DNA of 64,000 nucleotides from Micropterix aruncella (Eukaryota; Arthropoda; Insecta; Lepidoptera; Micropterigidae). The stretch spans positions 58,204,533 to 58,268,532 of the forward strand of contig OX155980.1 of NCBI GenBank assembly GCA_944548615.1, written 5' to 3'. Shown here one piece after another: positions 25,091-36,095 of the stretch. The number at the start of each line of letters is the position of its first letter. Position 1 is the first letter of the stretch. The position numbers and the translations under genes were made by a program. The notes below the pieces were generated by a model that had not been told where the DNA came from, made no database searches, and worked only from the letters and a program-made list of their open reading frames with translations.

Positions 25091-25774
25091 ATTAGAGCTA
25101 GGGAAGAACCCGTTAATGTCTAGTACACTGATTAGTTTACTCTTCCCACCTGGAGTCATTTTCAGAGTCTGGCCCTATCTCAGGCAATGTGACCGAAGGG
25201 AGACATTGCTTAAACCCTCATTTTTAAGGCGATTAGCTTGCTCCAAAGAGGTGGACGAGGACATAGACCAATCTATACTCCCCTTAGGCAGTTATAACGA
25301 AGCAACTTTTAAAGAGCTATAATATCGTATGAACTACTCGTATTTAAAAATAAGTAGTAACTATAGTTTAAGTTGACAGTGCACACTTAATATCGTCATT
25401 AAAAGTCTGCTATAGATCAGGCCTAGGCCTAGTTAGGCGACTGTGTCAATCATTAAAAATAATGTCGCATCAATTTCTTGCTAACATCTTAATCAAATAT
25501 GACATAATTTTTTTACTAGATGTGTTACTAAATACATAAATAAATAAATAAATAAAACTATAATATAATATAATATAGAATGATAATTACAACATGCCTA
25601 TAGCATTATATGGTAGCTGAAGAAATAGTTACGTTCTTTAATCTGTACAGTTTAACTGAGCATACTAGTGCGCTCAGACATTCTCTTTGTTAGACACTAT
25701 TCAGACCAATGCTTTTAATAGTGAATATCTGTCTGAATATAACTATTTGATTATATTATATACTATATGATACA
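25091..25774. other. AT-rich non-coding stretch
   Basis: Contains a short (AAAT)n run (about 25532-25554) and no recognised gene. Confidence 0.35.
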
Positions 25775-26490
25775 CTAAATTGGAACAGCGCATATGCGAG
25801 AAATATGCGTACCGCATCCATTATCTGAGGAATACACGAATATTCGTCGATCAGTTTACATTTCATTGCTATCCAGATTTCGCAGAGACCATTTTATAAG
25901 CAAAATCACTATCGGAGGAGAAAAATGGATCTTTAAGCTACTGTAAATCGTTCGAAGCAATGGCTCCCTGGAAATCAAACTCTAGTCCAACCCCTAAACC
26001 AAGTATACCACTAAGAAAGATATTACTGTGTATTTGGTGTGACTAAAGTGGCATACTTCACTCCGAGTTGTAGAAAAAAATAGAAACGGATACTGCTGGG
26101 TTGTATTGTCCACAATTACAACAGCTATATTTAGAATTGTTGAAAAATATGGCATATGTAGTCCGCAGAATATGTCTAATAAGGCAACATGACAATGTCC
26201 GGCCACATACAGAAGAAGTCACCAGCGAAAAAATCAAATAATTGCTATGGGAAGTTTTACCACACCTGCCATACTCACCAGGTATTGCCCCGTCTGAATA
26301 AAATTTATTTGGATTTCTAGAGCATTCACTACGATAATATAACACATTTATTTCTCTAGAAGATGTCAGTAGGCACCTTGAGTCACATTTTACTTCACGG
26401 ACTCTGTATTTCTGTGGGGATTGAAAATTGTAGAAAAGATGGCGAACTGTCCTTAATAATGATGGATATTATATAATAATTTGGGAAATA
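25775..26490 (+). pseudogene. Dead mariner-family transposase
   Basis: Reading across stops and shifts gives CVPHPLSEEYTNIRRSVYI, LLSRFRRDHFISKITIGGEK, a TLVQPLNQVYH...YCVFGVTKVAY block, then QHDNVRPHTEEVTSEKIK, LLWEVLPHLPYSPGIAPSE and finally a KRWRTVLNNDGYYI-like tail. These follow the order of a mariner catalytic domain. The first catalytic site, TGDEKW in active enzymes, reads IGGEKW (Asp lost); the last reads APSE-stop where APSD is expected; HDNVRPH survives. At least five in-frame stops are present. The terminal inverted repeats were not identified. Confidence 0.8.
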
Positions 26491-26641
26491 AAAACGTCAA
26501 TTTACTACAAAGTTTGTTTTAGGTTAAAAATAATTGATTACTTATGGGTACCCCTAATATATTGAATCAGGTCAGGCATGACACCATTGTGTTTTTAGAT
26601 TCTGTAATCATGGTCAGCTGTATCAATCGGCATGTTGTTTC

Positions 26642-26888
26642 TTAACCCCTCGAGCCTCAGAGGGACCGATCGGACTCAAACGTAAATGCTTAGTTGCGCC
26701 TCGTTGGGACCGATCGGACTCTAAAGTTAGTATTCTAAAGTTCTATTATGCAACAATTCTAAAGTACAGCAACGGTTTGGGAGAAATTAATATTTTGGTC
26801 GGCCGCCATAATAAATCTAAAATTTCCATATTTATACATAGTCTTTCAAAGACATGCGCTCGCGAAATCTCGCGGCTCGAGGGGTTAA
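26642..26888. mobile_element. piggyBac-type MITE in a TTAA target
   Basis: TTAA (26642-26645) and TTAA (26885-26888) flank a 239-bp element whose ends are exact inverted repeats CCCCTCGAGCC and GGCTCGAGGGG. A TTAA duplication with C-rich ends is diagnostic of the piggyBac superfamily. Inside, GGGACCGATCGGACTC occurs twice in direct orientation (about 26662 and 26707), probably subterminal binding words. There is no transposase frame. Confidence 0.85.
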
Positions 26889-26934
26889 GTGTTTGACTTC
26901 TTTGGGCCGATTACGTCGGCCATGTCGGCCGACC

Positions 26935-27310
26935 TTAAGGTTCATGGCGGTGGCGGTAGCCTGTTAAGCGGCGTCGCTTTGCTCCGTGCCATATATCTTG
27001 GGGGTAAGGGCATATAATGATATGGGCGCAATCTGGACGGGTGGATCGGGCGGATCGGGCGGGCGCGCTGCGACGGATCGCTCTCGTTCGCTCGCGTCCT
27101 TTTCGCGAGCATTGTCCGCTCCACTTTTTTGTTCGTCCGCCCCGTGATTGGCGTACAAAGGGTGGAGACGCCTCGGCGTCATTACAGCCAGGGCTGCGGC
27201 CGCCGAGAATAAACAAACACGCAGGGATTAATCCCCTCCCCGGCTCAGCCGCCCGCCCGCGCGCTCCCCCGCGCTCGCCCCATTGTTCGGCCGGCTATTA
27301 ACGAGGCTTT
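26935..27310. promoter_or_regulatory. CpG-rich island with palindromic TAATCC pair, candidate regulatory DNA
   Basis: This is one of the most GC-rich parts of the window, open on several phases on both strands. It contains GGGATTAATCCC (27224-27235, a perfect palindrome made of two TAATCC Otx/bicoid-type cores), a forkhead-like ATAAACAAACA (27209-27219) and a Sox-like CATTGTT (27281-27287). The frames are Pro/Arg-rich by composition and match nothing I know. A promoter-proximal or enhancer role is inferred. Confidence 0.3.
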
Positions 27311-28229
27311 CTTCTGCGATTGTCACGGACGACGCTTGCCCGGGGACCGCTCACTCATTGTGTCGAGTACCACTTCTCATTTTTAAACAATTTTCCAGTC
27401 GGAGCTCTGCCGCAGAGGGCATCACGCTTCCGTTGCTGTACATACTCCTGTATAGCTCTTCACCCCTTAGCAGGAGTCGATCCCCAACAAGATGGTGAGA
27501 CTGAGTAAAAGAAACTGCCGTATTAAAATTCCACGAAGACATAATTCGATGGCGGCAACTCGGCTAGAGTGCGGGCAGCAGAGACTCAAAACTTCCCCAC
27601 ACTATGAAGACGAGAGTATTTACACACTTACGAATAGCATGGTCCACAAACTGGTCCACGTTCTATGGAAGTGATACACCAACGCAGCAAGGTTACTGAA
27701 ATCATCAAGACGCCCGTCAATTCCGTCGCAAAGATGGCGGGAAATATAGTAAGACCTTTATTAATAAACAGCACGATGACATTTCTTATTAAGAAGTTAC
27801 ATCTACTATATTTATCGTTAACACAGAAAAATTGATGGTTGGCGACGAAAGAAGAAAATAAGCAACATTGTCTTCAAAACGGTCATATAATAGATTTGTA
27901 TAAAAACAAACAACAAATTCGAAGAAGAACAATAATTTAAAACTTAAAAACACAACTGCCCTTACGAAAAGTGAACTGTTGTATTTACAATTATTAGAAA
28001 AAATGTTTGCTCTCAAAAGCTCGTTTTATGAAAGAATAATGTTCCCCACGCCCTGCGGCAGGTACTTTGAAACGATTGCGCGCTGCTGCACTTTAGTCGG
28101 TTGTCCTCGGAGCTCATGTCATAGGATTTTAATGAAATATTTGTAGATTGTGTTCTTATCCGAATAGATACATATATTTTTCCGAAATATACTCATCAGA
28201 CTTTTCATTTAATAGTAAACACGATATAT
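27311..28229. other. Non-coding stretch, nothing recognised
   Basis: Short frames (60-75 codons) occur on both strands without known motifs. No repeat ends were found. Confidence 0.3.
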
Positions 28230-28450
28230 TTATTCTAATGTATTGATATTTGGACATTTAGATAATTATTTGTTTGACATTTGAGCACTCTATGTTACTC
28301 GGGATGACATAACGATTCTAACAATACCCCACACTTCTAAATCGGTTCAAACGATTAGAAGTTATGGTGGAATAAAGAAACGGAAAACATACATACATAA
28401 ATGAATCTAAAGACAATATGACACTTCTTTTTTAATGCAGTCGTATAAAA
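28230..28450 (+). repeat. Dispersed lepidopteran-type repeat, copy 2 (inverse of 7780-8060)
   Basis: Contains ATTTGGACATTTAGATAA, GACATAACGATTCTAACAAT, CTTCTAAATCGGTTCAAA, GTTATGGTGGAATAAAGAAA, CATACATACATAAA and GCAGTCGTATAAAAA in the order seen on the minus strand of copy 1. The two copies are about 20 kb apart in opposite orientation. Confidence 0.6.
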
Positions 28451-29044
28451 AGAACTGATAGGCTTATAATAGGAAAAAAAGTATGGATGCGTGACCGCTA
28501 TCCGTTACCCTGTCTATCGGATTTATTTGGCCAAGCGGTGTATTCATCCCATTTTTCATTCTGTACTGCCTTTGAAACTGCCTCCTTAGTTTTAATTCTA
28601 TGTACAGGGCGATGAAATTTCGGCAGAATGTCTCCCAGATACGTCGCTATCCAAACCTAAATCAGCAGGACTGGAGATTGGTCAGAATAAAGAACAATAA
28701 AATAGACATACGTTAGGCAATGAAAAAAAAAGATAAAAATAACAAAGAATCATCAGAAACCAGAATCATCAGATTCCACACTATAAAAAAAGTTAACAAA
28801 AGAGAATTACTCTTACAATGTAAGCCAGTGCAATTACTATCCTTTGTAGATAATATTAATAATATTGCACCTTCTCGGCAAGATCTCTTATGAGACTTTT
28901 AGCAAAGGGCAGAGATGCTGATGTCGAAGCTCACGTCGTCCTGGTCCTATAACAGATTAAAACCCACTAAAACCTATCTTGGGAAGGGGCAGAAGGGCTT
29001 CTGTCAGTAAAAGAATTCAAACGTTTCGTGAGTATCGATTAGCT
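28451..29044. other. Non-coding stretch, nothing recognised
   Basis: No open frame or repeat end could be supported; a short VWMRDRYPLP-like translation near 28480 is too brief to interpret. Confidence 0.3.
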
Positions 29045-29245
29045 AGTAAACGTGCCAAAGATCTATCCGGGTAACTTTGGGTTTGGGGTTGAGGAGCTGT
29101 GAGGGCGTGGAGTCAATGTTCCCATTATGGTGCGCTATTATTGTTTCGCGCTGGCAGCACGTGCGACGTGCGCGTGTCCGACGCGTGCGGTGCGCGTTTC
29201 GCCCTGCCGTTGGGGCGGTTTCGCGACGTGCCCTGTGATAACACA
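29045..29245. promoter_or_regulatory. CpG-rich block, candidate regulatory DNA
   Basis: Contains GAGGGCGTGGAGTC (a GGGCGTGG Sp/Klf-type word), CCCATTATGG and a run of CGTGCG words over 120 bp. Two plus-strand phases and one minus-strand phase are open together, so protein coding is unlikely. Confidence 0.2.
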
Positions 29246-29639
29246 CGAACAGACCAACAACACCCCTCAAAAGTCGATCTACAGAAAAATAATTAACACA
29301 GAGGAAAATGGTATTGTCTTAAAATAAACCACGGTAATTCCAAATTCTGCTCATCTAATAAAAACAATATATTCTAGACACGTTATTATTTCTGCGCTGG
29401 GTCACAATGCAGATTCGTGAAAAATCCAGCTACTAAGACAGGTGAATGGCAAAGAAAAATCCTAACATTATTTCTCCTCATCGTAGGTTGCGAGTTCGAA
29501 TAGCCCATATATGACACTCTGGGAAGGGATGGTCGCTACGACTCCATATAACACTCGGATGACATATCTTCGCGGTCTGTCACATGATTGTATAAAAGTT
29601 GTTCCTCTATCGCTACCGAAGTAGAACAAAGAAGCCAGC
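29246..29639. other. Non-coding stretch, nothing recognised
   Basis: A minus-strand frame (29468-29827) ends in YVIRVLYGVVATIPSQSVIY followed by GLFELATYDEEK. It looks protein-like near its end, but I cannot name a family. Confidence 0.3.
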
Positions 29640-29960
29640 CAGTCCGCTAATAATTGGCAATATCTGTCCTCGGCGGTGCGAAGCCGCGTCGCTATAAATT
29701 GGTAATCTGGCTGCGAGGGGCGAGAGACGGCGGGAGCGAGTGGGGCGCTGCGGTGGCGCGTTTTAATAAGCCGAAATGGTGGAATCGAATACGCCAAATA
29801 TGTAACAGTATCCCGACAATGGCGCACATATCACGTAGCGCAAATAATGCGGCGTCGGAGGCGCGCGGGGGAGCCCTAATGGGGCCCCGTGGGAGTAGAG
29901 CAGTGCGACGCCGCGCCGAGCAGCGACGCCTCTCAGTGTCACCGAACCCCGGACCGTAAC
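29640..29960. promoter_or_regulatory. CpG-rich block, candidate regulatory DNA or untranslated exon
   Basis: High-CpG sequence (GAGGCGCGCGGGGGAGCCC, GCGACGCCGCGCCGAGCAGC) is interleaved with GTTTTAATAAGCC and GCGCAAATAATGCG words. It closes with CTCTCAGTGTC, which contains TCAGT, the arthropod initiator core. No coding family is recognised. Confidence 0.25.
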
Positions 29961-31317
29961 CTCAACCCTACGTCATCATTGAGTGCCGTCTCCTATTACT
30001 AGAATAGCAGACCTGTCCAGAGAAGACTACGAGCTTCGAAGAAAGGGTACAGTATTCGATTTTCTTCAAACGTCAACAGAACTGCGCCTCGATAACAGAG
30101 AGAAGAAGCAGAGAGAGAGTTACACTTTTGAGAGAAGTCTGGTTGAAGCATGAAGCTACGAATAAATCTATTCTACCAAGAGCAGAGCAAGAAATGCACA
30201 ACGCTTTTTACATAATATAAGAGGACACAACAACTAAGGGAAGATGAATGATTAGTCGATATTGGTGACAGGTCACCTTTGGGTACTGATGACTTAAACA
30301 GATAAACACATGCCTGGAGACGGCATCGAAGTAAGAGGAATAAGAAAATCGACGACGTTGGCTCCTATTAAGACTTTTACGAAGATATCGAATAGAAAAT
30401 TAATAAAAAGGCTGCTTTTATAATGTTGAATACCGTGGCGATGCCAGACCGCTACCCTTTGAGTATTTTCTTATTTTCCTATCTTTTTTCTGTCCCACTG
30501 CTAGATGGAGGCATTCTTAATTTGACGACGCTGTTCTATGTCACTAGGAGGTAATTTATGAATCAGCAGAAAAAAAATCGTATATGAAATAACATTACTC
30601 TACATCCCTTTTCGGTTGAGATTCGAATACGGAATGCGAACGTAATAAAGATATAATGTTATCTCGTATACGACGTTTTCTCTGTCGATTTTAAAGTCAA
30701 CCACCAACACCGAATATCAGCAATCCGAAGTAGATCGTCACTCTATCTTGATATTGCATCGACCAATTTTGTTCTGCCCTGTCGACCAGTCTCATCTACT
30801 GATCATTGCCGTTGTCTGTAGGTAAATTACGACCCCAGTTGCTTCCGGGGTTAATTTATTTATTTATTTATTTATTTATTATAAAAGGTACACAAACAAT
30901 ACTCTAATATTAGATGGCTATCGCTAACATTTTTACTTTGTTTCTAATTAGGGTATATAATATTATATGCGTACTCCGCATGCTTAATTTATAATTGCGT
31001 ATGTGCCGTATCTCATGATTTACAAAATTATCAAAATTATCAAAAATTATCAGTACAAAAATTAATATCCTTAAAAATTATCAAAACAAAAATTAAAAAT
31101 TTTAGAAATAAAATTTTAGAAAATTCTGAAAAACAATTAAACAATTAAATGGTAAAAAAATAGATCAAATAATGTCTGGAATAAAATAATAAAAACATAC
31201 GGTAAATTATCAATTTGTTTCATAATACGTTATTTATAATGGACTCTGCTTTTTTTTAAGGAAATTAAATTTAACAGCGGCACAGCGTCCTTCAATTCGT
31301 AAATTTTCTTGTTCACA
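29961..31317. other. AT-rich stretch with a (TTTA)n run
   Basis: The run at about 30850-30880 (TTTATTTATTTATTTATTTA) could be the tail of a minus-strand LINE, but no adjacent coding homology was seen. The segment 31015-31145 is very rich in AAAATTATCA words. Confidence 0.35.
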
Positions 31318-31675
31318 CGTGGGAGCTAATGGGCCCAGTGCAGTTGAGCCTTTATGACCAATTCCGAGCCATTATGACCGATTATGATGTGTTAGGGTCT
31401 GCCGAACTCACAGGTCAACGTCCATCCGGCAACCTCCAAGCAGAAGTGCGAGCCCCGATAGGACTCTGTTCCTGCGGACCAGTTCCTCTGGGAATCGTAC
31501 TTCGGGCACTCATGGGCGATTTGCGCATCGTTCCGCGTCAGCCAATCGACTGTGCATTCCGACTGATAACCAGGGGAGTCTGGAATTGCTTTGTTACCTA
31601 TAGAACGGGGGTAGTGGTTAACCTTACGGCAACTCCTCTTAAAACGACCAATCGGCTACCCGAATTAATGTACCT
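31318..31675 (+). mobile_element. 637-bp dispersed element, copy 3 (3'-truncated)
   Basis: It begins GTGGGAGCTAATGGGCCC, as copy 1 does, and shares CAGGTCAACGTCCATCCGGC, CTCTGGGAATCGTACTTC, GCCAATCGACTGTGCATTC, GGGGGAGTCTGGA-like and CTCTTAAAACGACCAATCGG. Similarity stops after GGCTACCCGA at about 31672, so the 3' 260 bp of the family are missing. A 124-codon frame across it is fortuitous. Confidence 0.65.
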
Positions 31676-32448
31676 GTATGTATCATATTGGACTGATAAA
31701 TAACAACGCGTAGAACGCACCAAGCTTCCTGCATACGAAATGACAAAAAGGCGAGGAAAGAAGATGTTCCTACAGTCAGGAGCACGGAGCAGCTGTTGAT
31801 TTTGTATACTTGTTGTTAGTCAGAAAAACCGATCCATGGAGACAGAAGGAGAAAGTGAATTGCAGCGGATTCTATAAGGCTATACATATATGTGAAGCAA
31901 ACAAAGATAAGCTTCGACAGATTACTGATAGGCTATGTGTTATACATATAGAAAACATTAGAATTTTGAACAGCGTTACGATGCCGGACCCTGTCTGTCA
32001 GACTTATTTCCCAGTAGGAGTATGCCTTTGTAATGTGTTCATGTCACTTTTTATTCTGTAGGGTTCCTCCCAGGTGGAGGTCTCCTTTATTTAGGTATAA
32101 ACCTACTGTATTTGCACTAAAAAAAACAAAAAGGCGAGCTTATTGCCACATGGAAATATCTTGCAACTAACGTAATCCTATGGTGAAGTGGTTCATGCGC
32201 GCGTTGTACAGCTATTTAGCGTAAAATTCTTAATACTATATTTAAAACTAAGAATGCTTGAGGAGGGAAAATTGAGAGGGGAAGAAGATAGACAGGGAAG
32301 AACTGGTTTCTTCTCAGATAAGTAACTTTTTATGAGTCTTGAATAATCTAAAGGCGAGTTTCGTATATTTGCTGGGAGATCGTTCCAGATTCTTGCACCA
32401 TGGGCACAGAAAGAGTAGGAGTAGAAAGGACCAGCGATTCGACTTATG
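31676..32448. other. Non-coding; short LINE-tail repeat at 32121-32175
   Basis: The words AAAAAGGCGAGCTTATTGCC and GGAAATATCTTGCAACTAA near 32128 match the repeat at 32449 without the (TAA)n part. The remainder has no recognised feature. Confidence 0.3.
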
Positions 32449-32530
32449 TATAATAATAATAATAATAAAACTCTTTATTCTTAAGAAAAGGCGAGCTTAT
32501 TGCCTGCAGGCAATATTTTAGAGCTAACCT
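32449..32530 (-). repeat. LINE 3'-tail type repeat
   Basis: (TAA)n, AAAACTCTTTATTCTTAAG, AAAAGGCGAGCTTATTGCC, GCAGGCAATATTTTAGAGC. Closely matches 59336-59415. On the minus strand it reads as a 3' end with an AATAAAG signal and a TTA-rich tail. Confidence 0.55.
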
Positions 32531-32869
32531 ATGTATACAGTCGCTCCATCTTGCTTGCTGCCTCTTGACACCGGCAACTTGTTTTCTCCCATATTTTCTT
32601 ATACTGATACAGGCATGTATCTATTCGCCATTGCCTGTGCTGCTAGGGTACTTCTAGGGCTAAACCTGAAGCGTATCCTTTGGTTGGACGGGTTCAAAAA
32701 CAGAGGAAAATATTTTCGTACGGATCTAATAAGGTTAAAATCTGCCTGTAGCGGGTGTGTGAGGGTGGGATAAGACGCGGGGCAGGGTGGGGGTGTGGGG
32801 AGGAGAGGGTGCGTGAGGGGATCTTCCATGCGAAGGAGCGCGACGGATAAGGGCGGGCAAGAAAAGAAA

Positions 32870-33085
32870 AGGTTTAATGGATTGTCAGACCTCCGGGGCC
32901 ATTAAAATGATGTACAGCTTGCTTCGTCTTCACTTTTGTACGTACTCCTTCGCGCGGGCTTAATACCGTGCTCCCTCTCGCCATAGTCCGGCGGATAATG
33001 TCCGGCAGGAGCGCGGGCCGCCGTCTCTCCCCAAAGATAACCTCTTGTTTTTCTCCGCGGCGCGACATTACAATCCACTCACGAT
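32870..33085. promoter_or_regulatory. Candidate conserved non-coding block
   Basis: GC-richer sequence with GGGGCCATTAAAATGATG, a GGGCTTAATACCG word and a CAAAGATAACC (GATA-type) site, open on the minus strand for 64 codons without protein-like features. Conservation across moths would be needed to confirm. Confidence 0.2.
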
Positions 33086-33434
33086 AACATCCATCTAATG
33101 TCTTCCATCCTTACCTTAGCGACTCTGCGCGGGATCTCCTTCTCTCTTACATAAAGTGCCTCCGAGATATTGTACTCGCTGTATAAATATAAGTCTTTGG
33201 GGTCGCGACATAGGGGACGCGTCGATGACTGTCTGTTTCTTGAAGGACTTGGCAAGATCCGGTTCGAAGGACAAATGCATTCCGATGTATTGTAACCACT
33301 AATGCTGGGCTAGCTATTGTGTTACGTCCTCCTCGAGAATTTTGGAACGTCTGGGAAAGTCTGGGAACGCATCTCATGTCAGGTATAGGAAGGTGATGTC
33401 TATAGAATCTCGTGTTGTAGTTAATTTAAATTTA

Positions 33435-33640
33435 GTCCTTCATTGTGACGTCATCGTCGGTCGCGCAGAAACGATAATTACTCGCCGGTTTGTGCGGCGA
33501 GGGGCCAGATGCTGTCACGCGGCGGTTGATCGCCGCAAAGCAGTCGCTGAAAACGTGCCAGTCGTATTGTGTTTCCTATTAAGCGGGGTGGCCCAGTCGA
33601 TGCGGGGGCAAATTCGAAGGATGCATTGTGCCTCGACCAG
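33435..33640. promoter_or_regulatory. Candidate regulatory block with perfect CRE
   Basis: TGACGTCA, the full cAMP-response element palindrome, lies at 33446-33453, followed by CGATAATTACTCG and a GC-rich stretch with GGTTGATCGCCGCAAAGCAG. Several overlapping frames exist on both strands, none protein-like. Confidence 0.25.
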
Positions 33641-34284
33641 ACGAGTATGAACGTCAAGGGTTGGAGGTTTGTACGCAAACATCGGACGCACGTCGGCGAA
33701 CAACAAACACCGTCAATTCCACCTAATCACTCCGCCCTGCGACTGGCATGCGAACTTGCTCGATTCGAGGCCCCACTACTCGTCAATAAATCTATCACCG
33801 GCGACACTCATGTCATCTGCCTCTTGCCAGAATAAGTAGAACGACAATGATAAAATAAAATAGAAGAAATTATAAGCAAACAATTAAAATAGCTAAAAAT
33901 ATATGAAATTAGAAATTATCTTCATCCTAAATTTACCAAATTAGAACTAAAAAGACTATCCGTATGATTTAACTCGGTTGTAGTTTAATTAACAACTCGT
34001 AATGGGCAAGGAGATCAAAATCCGCGCTGGAAATGATAGAGTTTATTTCTTTAAGCTCAGACAGTTATTATGAGTTAGAAACATCAGCCTAAACCTTATG
34101 ATACACCATTTTTATATTAGTAGGTATTTTCTATATAAAACATGAAACTTTTAAGATCTGCATTCTGCATATTTCTTAAATTCCCAACCAATTCGTTTGT
34201 TGCTAAATACACTCTTTACATGTAGAAGCTAGGAGCATTGTATTATAAGGAGTCTATAATCTAAATCTTATATGACATAGTTGG
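33641..34284. other. Non-coding stretch, nothing recognised
   Basis: AT-rich from 33840 onward. No genes or repeat ends were recognised. Confidence 0.3.
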
Positions 34285-34480
34285 AAAAGGTCCAGAAGAA
34301 TTTTGCGAGGTACCTGTACCATAAAGAATACGGTTAGTACTCTGGGTACCCACAGTCAGATGACCCCAGAATATTCCTTTTGGGTATCGGTAGCCTAGAT
34401 TGCTATTCTCGGCAGATATCGTCTCTATTTGATACATATATTCAAATTTTTAAAAGGTCAAATAGACAATCTTCATTACT
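34285..34480 (+). pseudogene. Jockey-like LINE remnant (C-terminal RT region)
   Basis: VQKNFARYLYHKEYGLVLWV followed by a PTVR-stop-PQNILFGYR segment matches the FLRYLY-K-YGYYP...LLG...LE-RR block near the end of jockey-clade polymerases. Several stops follow. The fragment is about 200 bp long. Confidence 0.5.
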
Positions 34481-34799
34481 AGTGGTAGTCAGGGGCGAGG
34501 CGGCCCGCTGGGTGCTTCTTAGTGTCTCGCGTAAGACGTTGGACTCTAACGGGCCAGCTGGCGGAGCTCGATAGTAGACTGCATATATCTCTAAGTCTCT
34601 CATCCCACGGCTCAAAGAACAATCATATATCGCTATACCAGCCTGGGGTTAAAGCAATAATTATAGTGCAGTACAGAAGGTGAGATTTGCCAAATAAAAC
34701 CAATTAACAAAAGTATTGCCTATATTTCCTGCGGATCAGCCTGGCTGGTGTAAATAGTAAGTATAATATACCTACAGTATTATTTATAAGGCGGTAAAG

Positions 34800-34920
34800 G
34801 AAGTTGTTCGTACTGTCACATCAGCGCGCGTCTTCGCTTACGGGGTCATCCTGTGGGGCGGAGCGGGCGACTTCGCAGTACGGAAAGTGGAAATCCGACT
34901 TTTCCATTACCGTTAATTCA
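34800..34920 (+). pseudogene. Second small LINE remnant (YGVILWG motif)
   Basis: VRTVTSARVFAYGVILWGGA corresponds to the conserved YG(I/V)(I/L)LWG motif that follows the polymerase palm in jockey-type elements. In a complete element this block precedes the one at 34285-34480, so the two fragments are out of order and come from separate insertions or a rearrangement. Confidence 0.4.
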
Positions 34921-35372
34921 GAGGGCACTGCACCGCAAACGAGAGAGTGCCGAGTTTTATTATCTGACGCGCTGGGCCGGGAAAGCGAACCGACCGCTAA
35001 GAGCAAAATCTTATAACATCCGTGAAATATGGGCGTTCAATTTGTTACCTACGGGAATATTAGCGTTGTTTCCTCGCACCCTTGGGCGAGTTATCTGCGG
35101 GTTAAAAAATAGAGAGATAACCTTGGCAGCTTGGCAGTCCGATTTGTTTGACAATTTATTCAAGTACATAGGTTCTAATTCTTCAGGATCAATGCATTTT
35201 TATACAATTCTCTATTTAGCATCAAGATTTGTTATCGAGCAGTGATATCTGTCTGTAAATGAATTAATGAGGAGCAACTGCCTTTAAAGAAGTAAGGGGA
35301 AAAGGTACATCAATCGACAATGCTCTTAGATTATTAAACCATTGATTAGATTAGAAAACATAGGTTAATAAA
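34921..35372. other. Non-coding stretch, nothing recognised
   Basis: A plus-strand frame of 130 codons (34853-35245) runs across it but has no recognised motif beyond its overlap with the LINE remnant. Confidence 0.3.
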
Positions 35373-35400
35373 ATTACATATGTACATGTACATATGTAAT
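35373..35400. repeat. Perfect 28-bp palindrome
   Basis: ATTACATATGTACA is followed immediately by its exact reverse complement TGTACATATGTAAT, with no spacer. The words TAATAAAATTAC also repeat directly on both sides of it. Confidence 0.95.
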
Positions 35401-35471
35401 AAAATTACAATCACACAAAAAATGTCATTTTACACAGCGCGTGGCAATTTCTTTGAAAATGGAACGAAAAT

Positions 35472-35513
35472 CAAAATACGCACCTCATACTATTGTATGA
35501 GGTGCGTATTTTG
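35472..35513. repeat. Perfect 19-bp inverted repeat with 4-nt loop
   Basis: CAAAATACGCACCTCATAC (35472-35490), loop TATT, then the exact reverse complement (35495-35513). The stem is strong and unbroken, and the flanks do not extend the pairing. It may be a foldback left by transposon excision, a terminator-like hairpin or a small-RNA precursor; the sequence alone does not decide. Confidence 0.95.
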
Positions 35514-36095
35514 TGGACTTCAAAAAGTACACCGGAAGTAAAAACTTTTCTTTAAACAGGACAAGAGAAATTGAATGATTTATAGTTTGTCAATGTTATT
35601 TTTTATCTGGCTTTTTATGCATAATCCGTTTGCCTTATAACGTATGGTGCCCTTATGGCCGACTCCCGGACTAAGAGGAGTTCGGTTTTATTTCTACATA
35701 ATTTTTAATATTAATCACTCAACTCATACTAAACTATTTTCCTGATATTTATTTTCATTTAGTTTTCGTAAATTACTCAAAGAATGACGACTTGTCATTT
35801 TCACTGAGTATAAATCGAATAATTTCCAATATTTCTATATACTATTCTCATTAAAATTTGTTGAATTATTCAACGCGTCGCTCCTTGACGTTTGTCGCTC
35901 CTCGTCATCGACGGTTAGTACCTGCTTCTTATTTTTATATGTGATAAGTAATGTAATATTTATATTCGACATACTTATATACATATATAAATACACATAG
36001 AAAACAAATGCAAAACGTTTCTCTATAATTTATTTAAAGGCACAATTTTCATTCTCTGCCTTTCTCTTAAATACACAATAAAATGTAAATTTAAA
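35514..36095. other. AT-rich stretch, nothing recognised
   Basis: No genes or repeat ends could be supported. Confidence 0.35.

Noticed and set aside
31329..31703. 124-codon plus-strand frame as a gene
   Set aside because: It lies entirely inside copy 3 of the 637-bp repeat; the equivalent frame is broken in the other copies.
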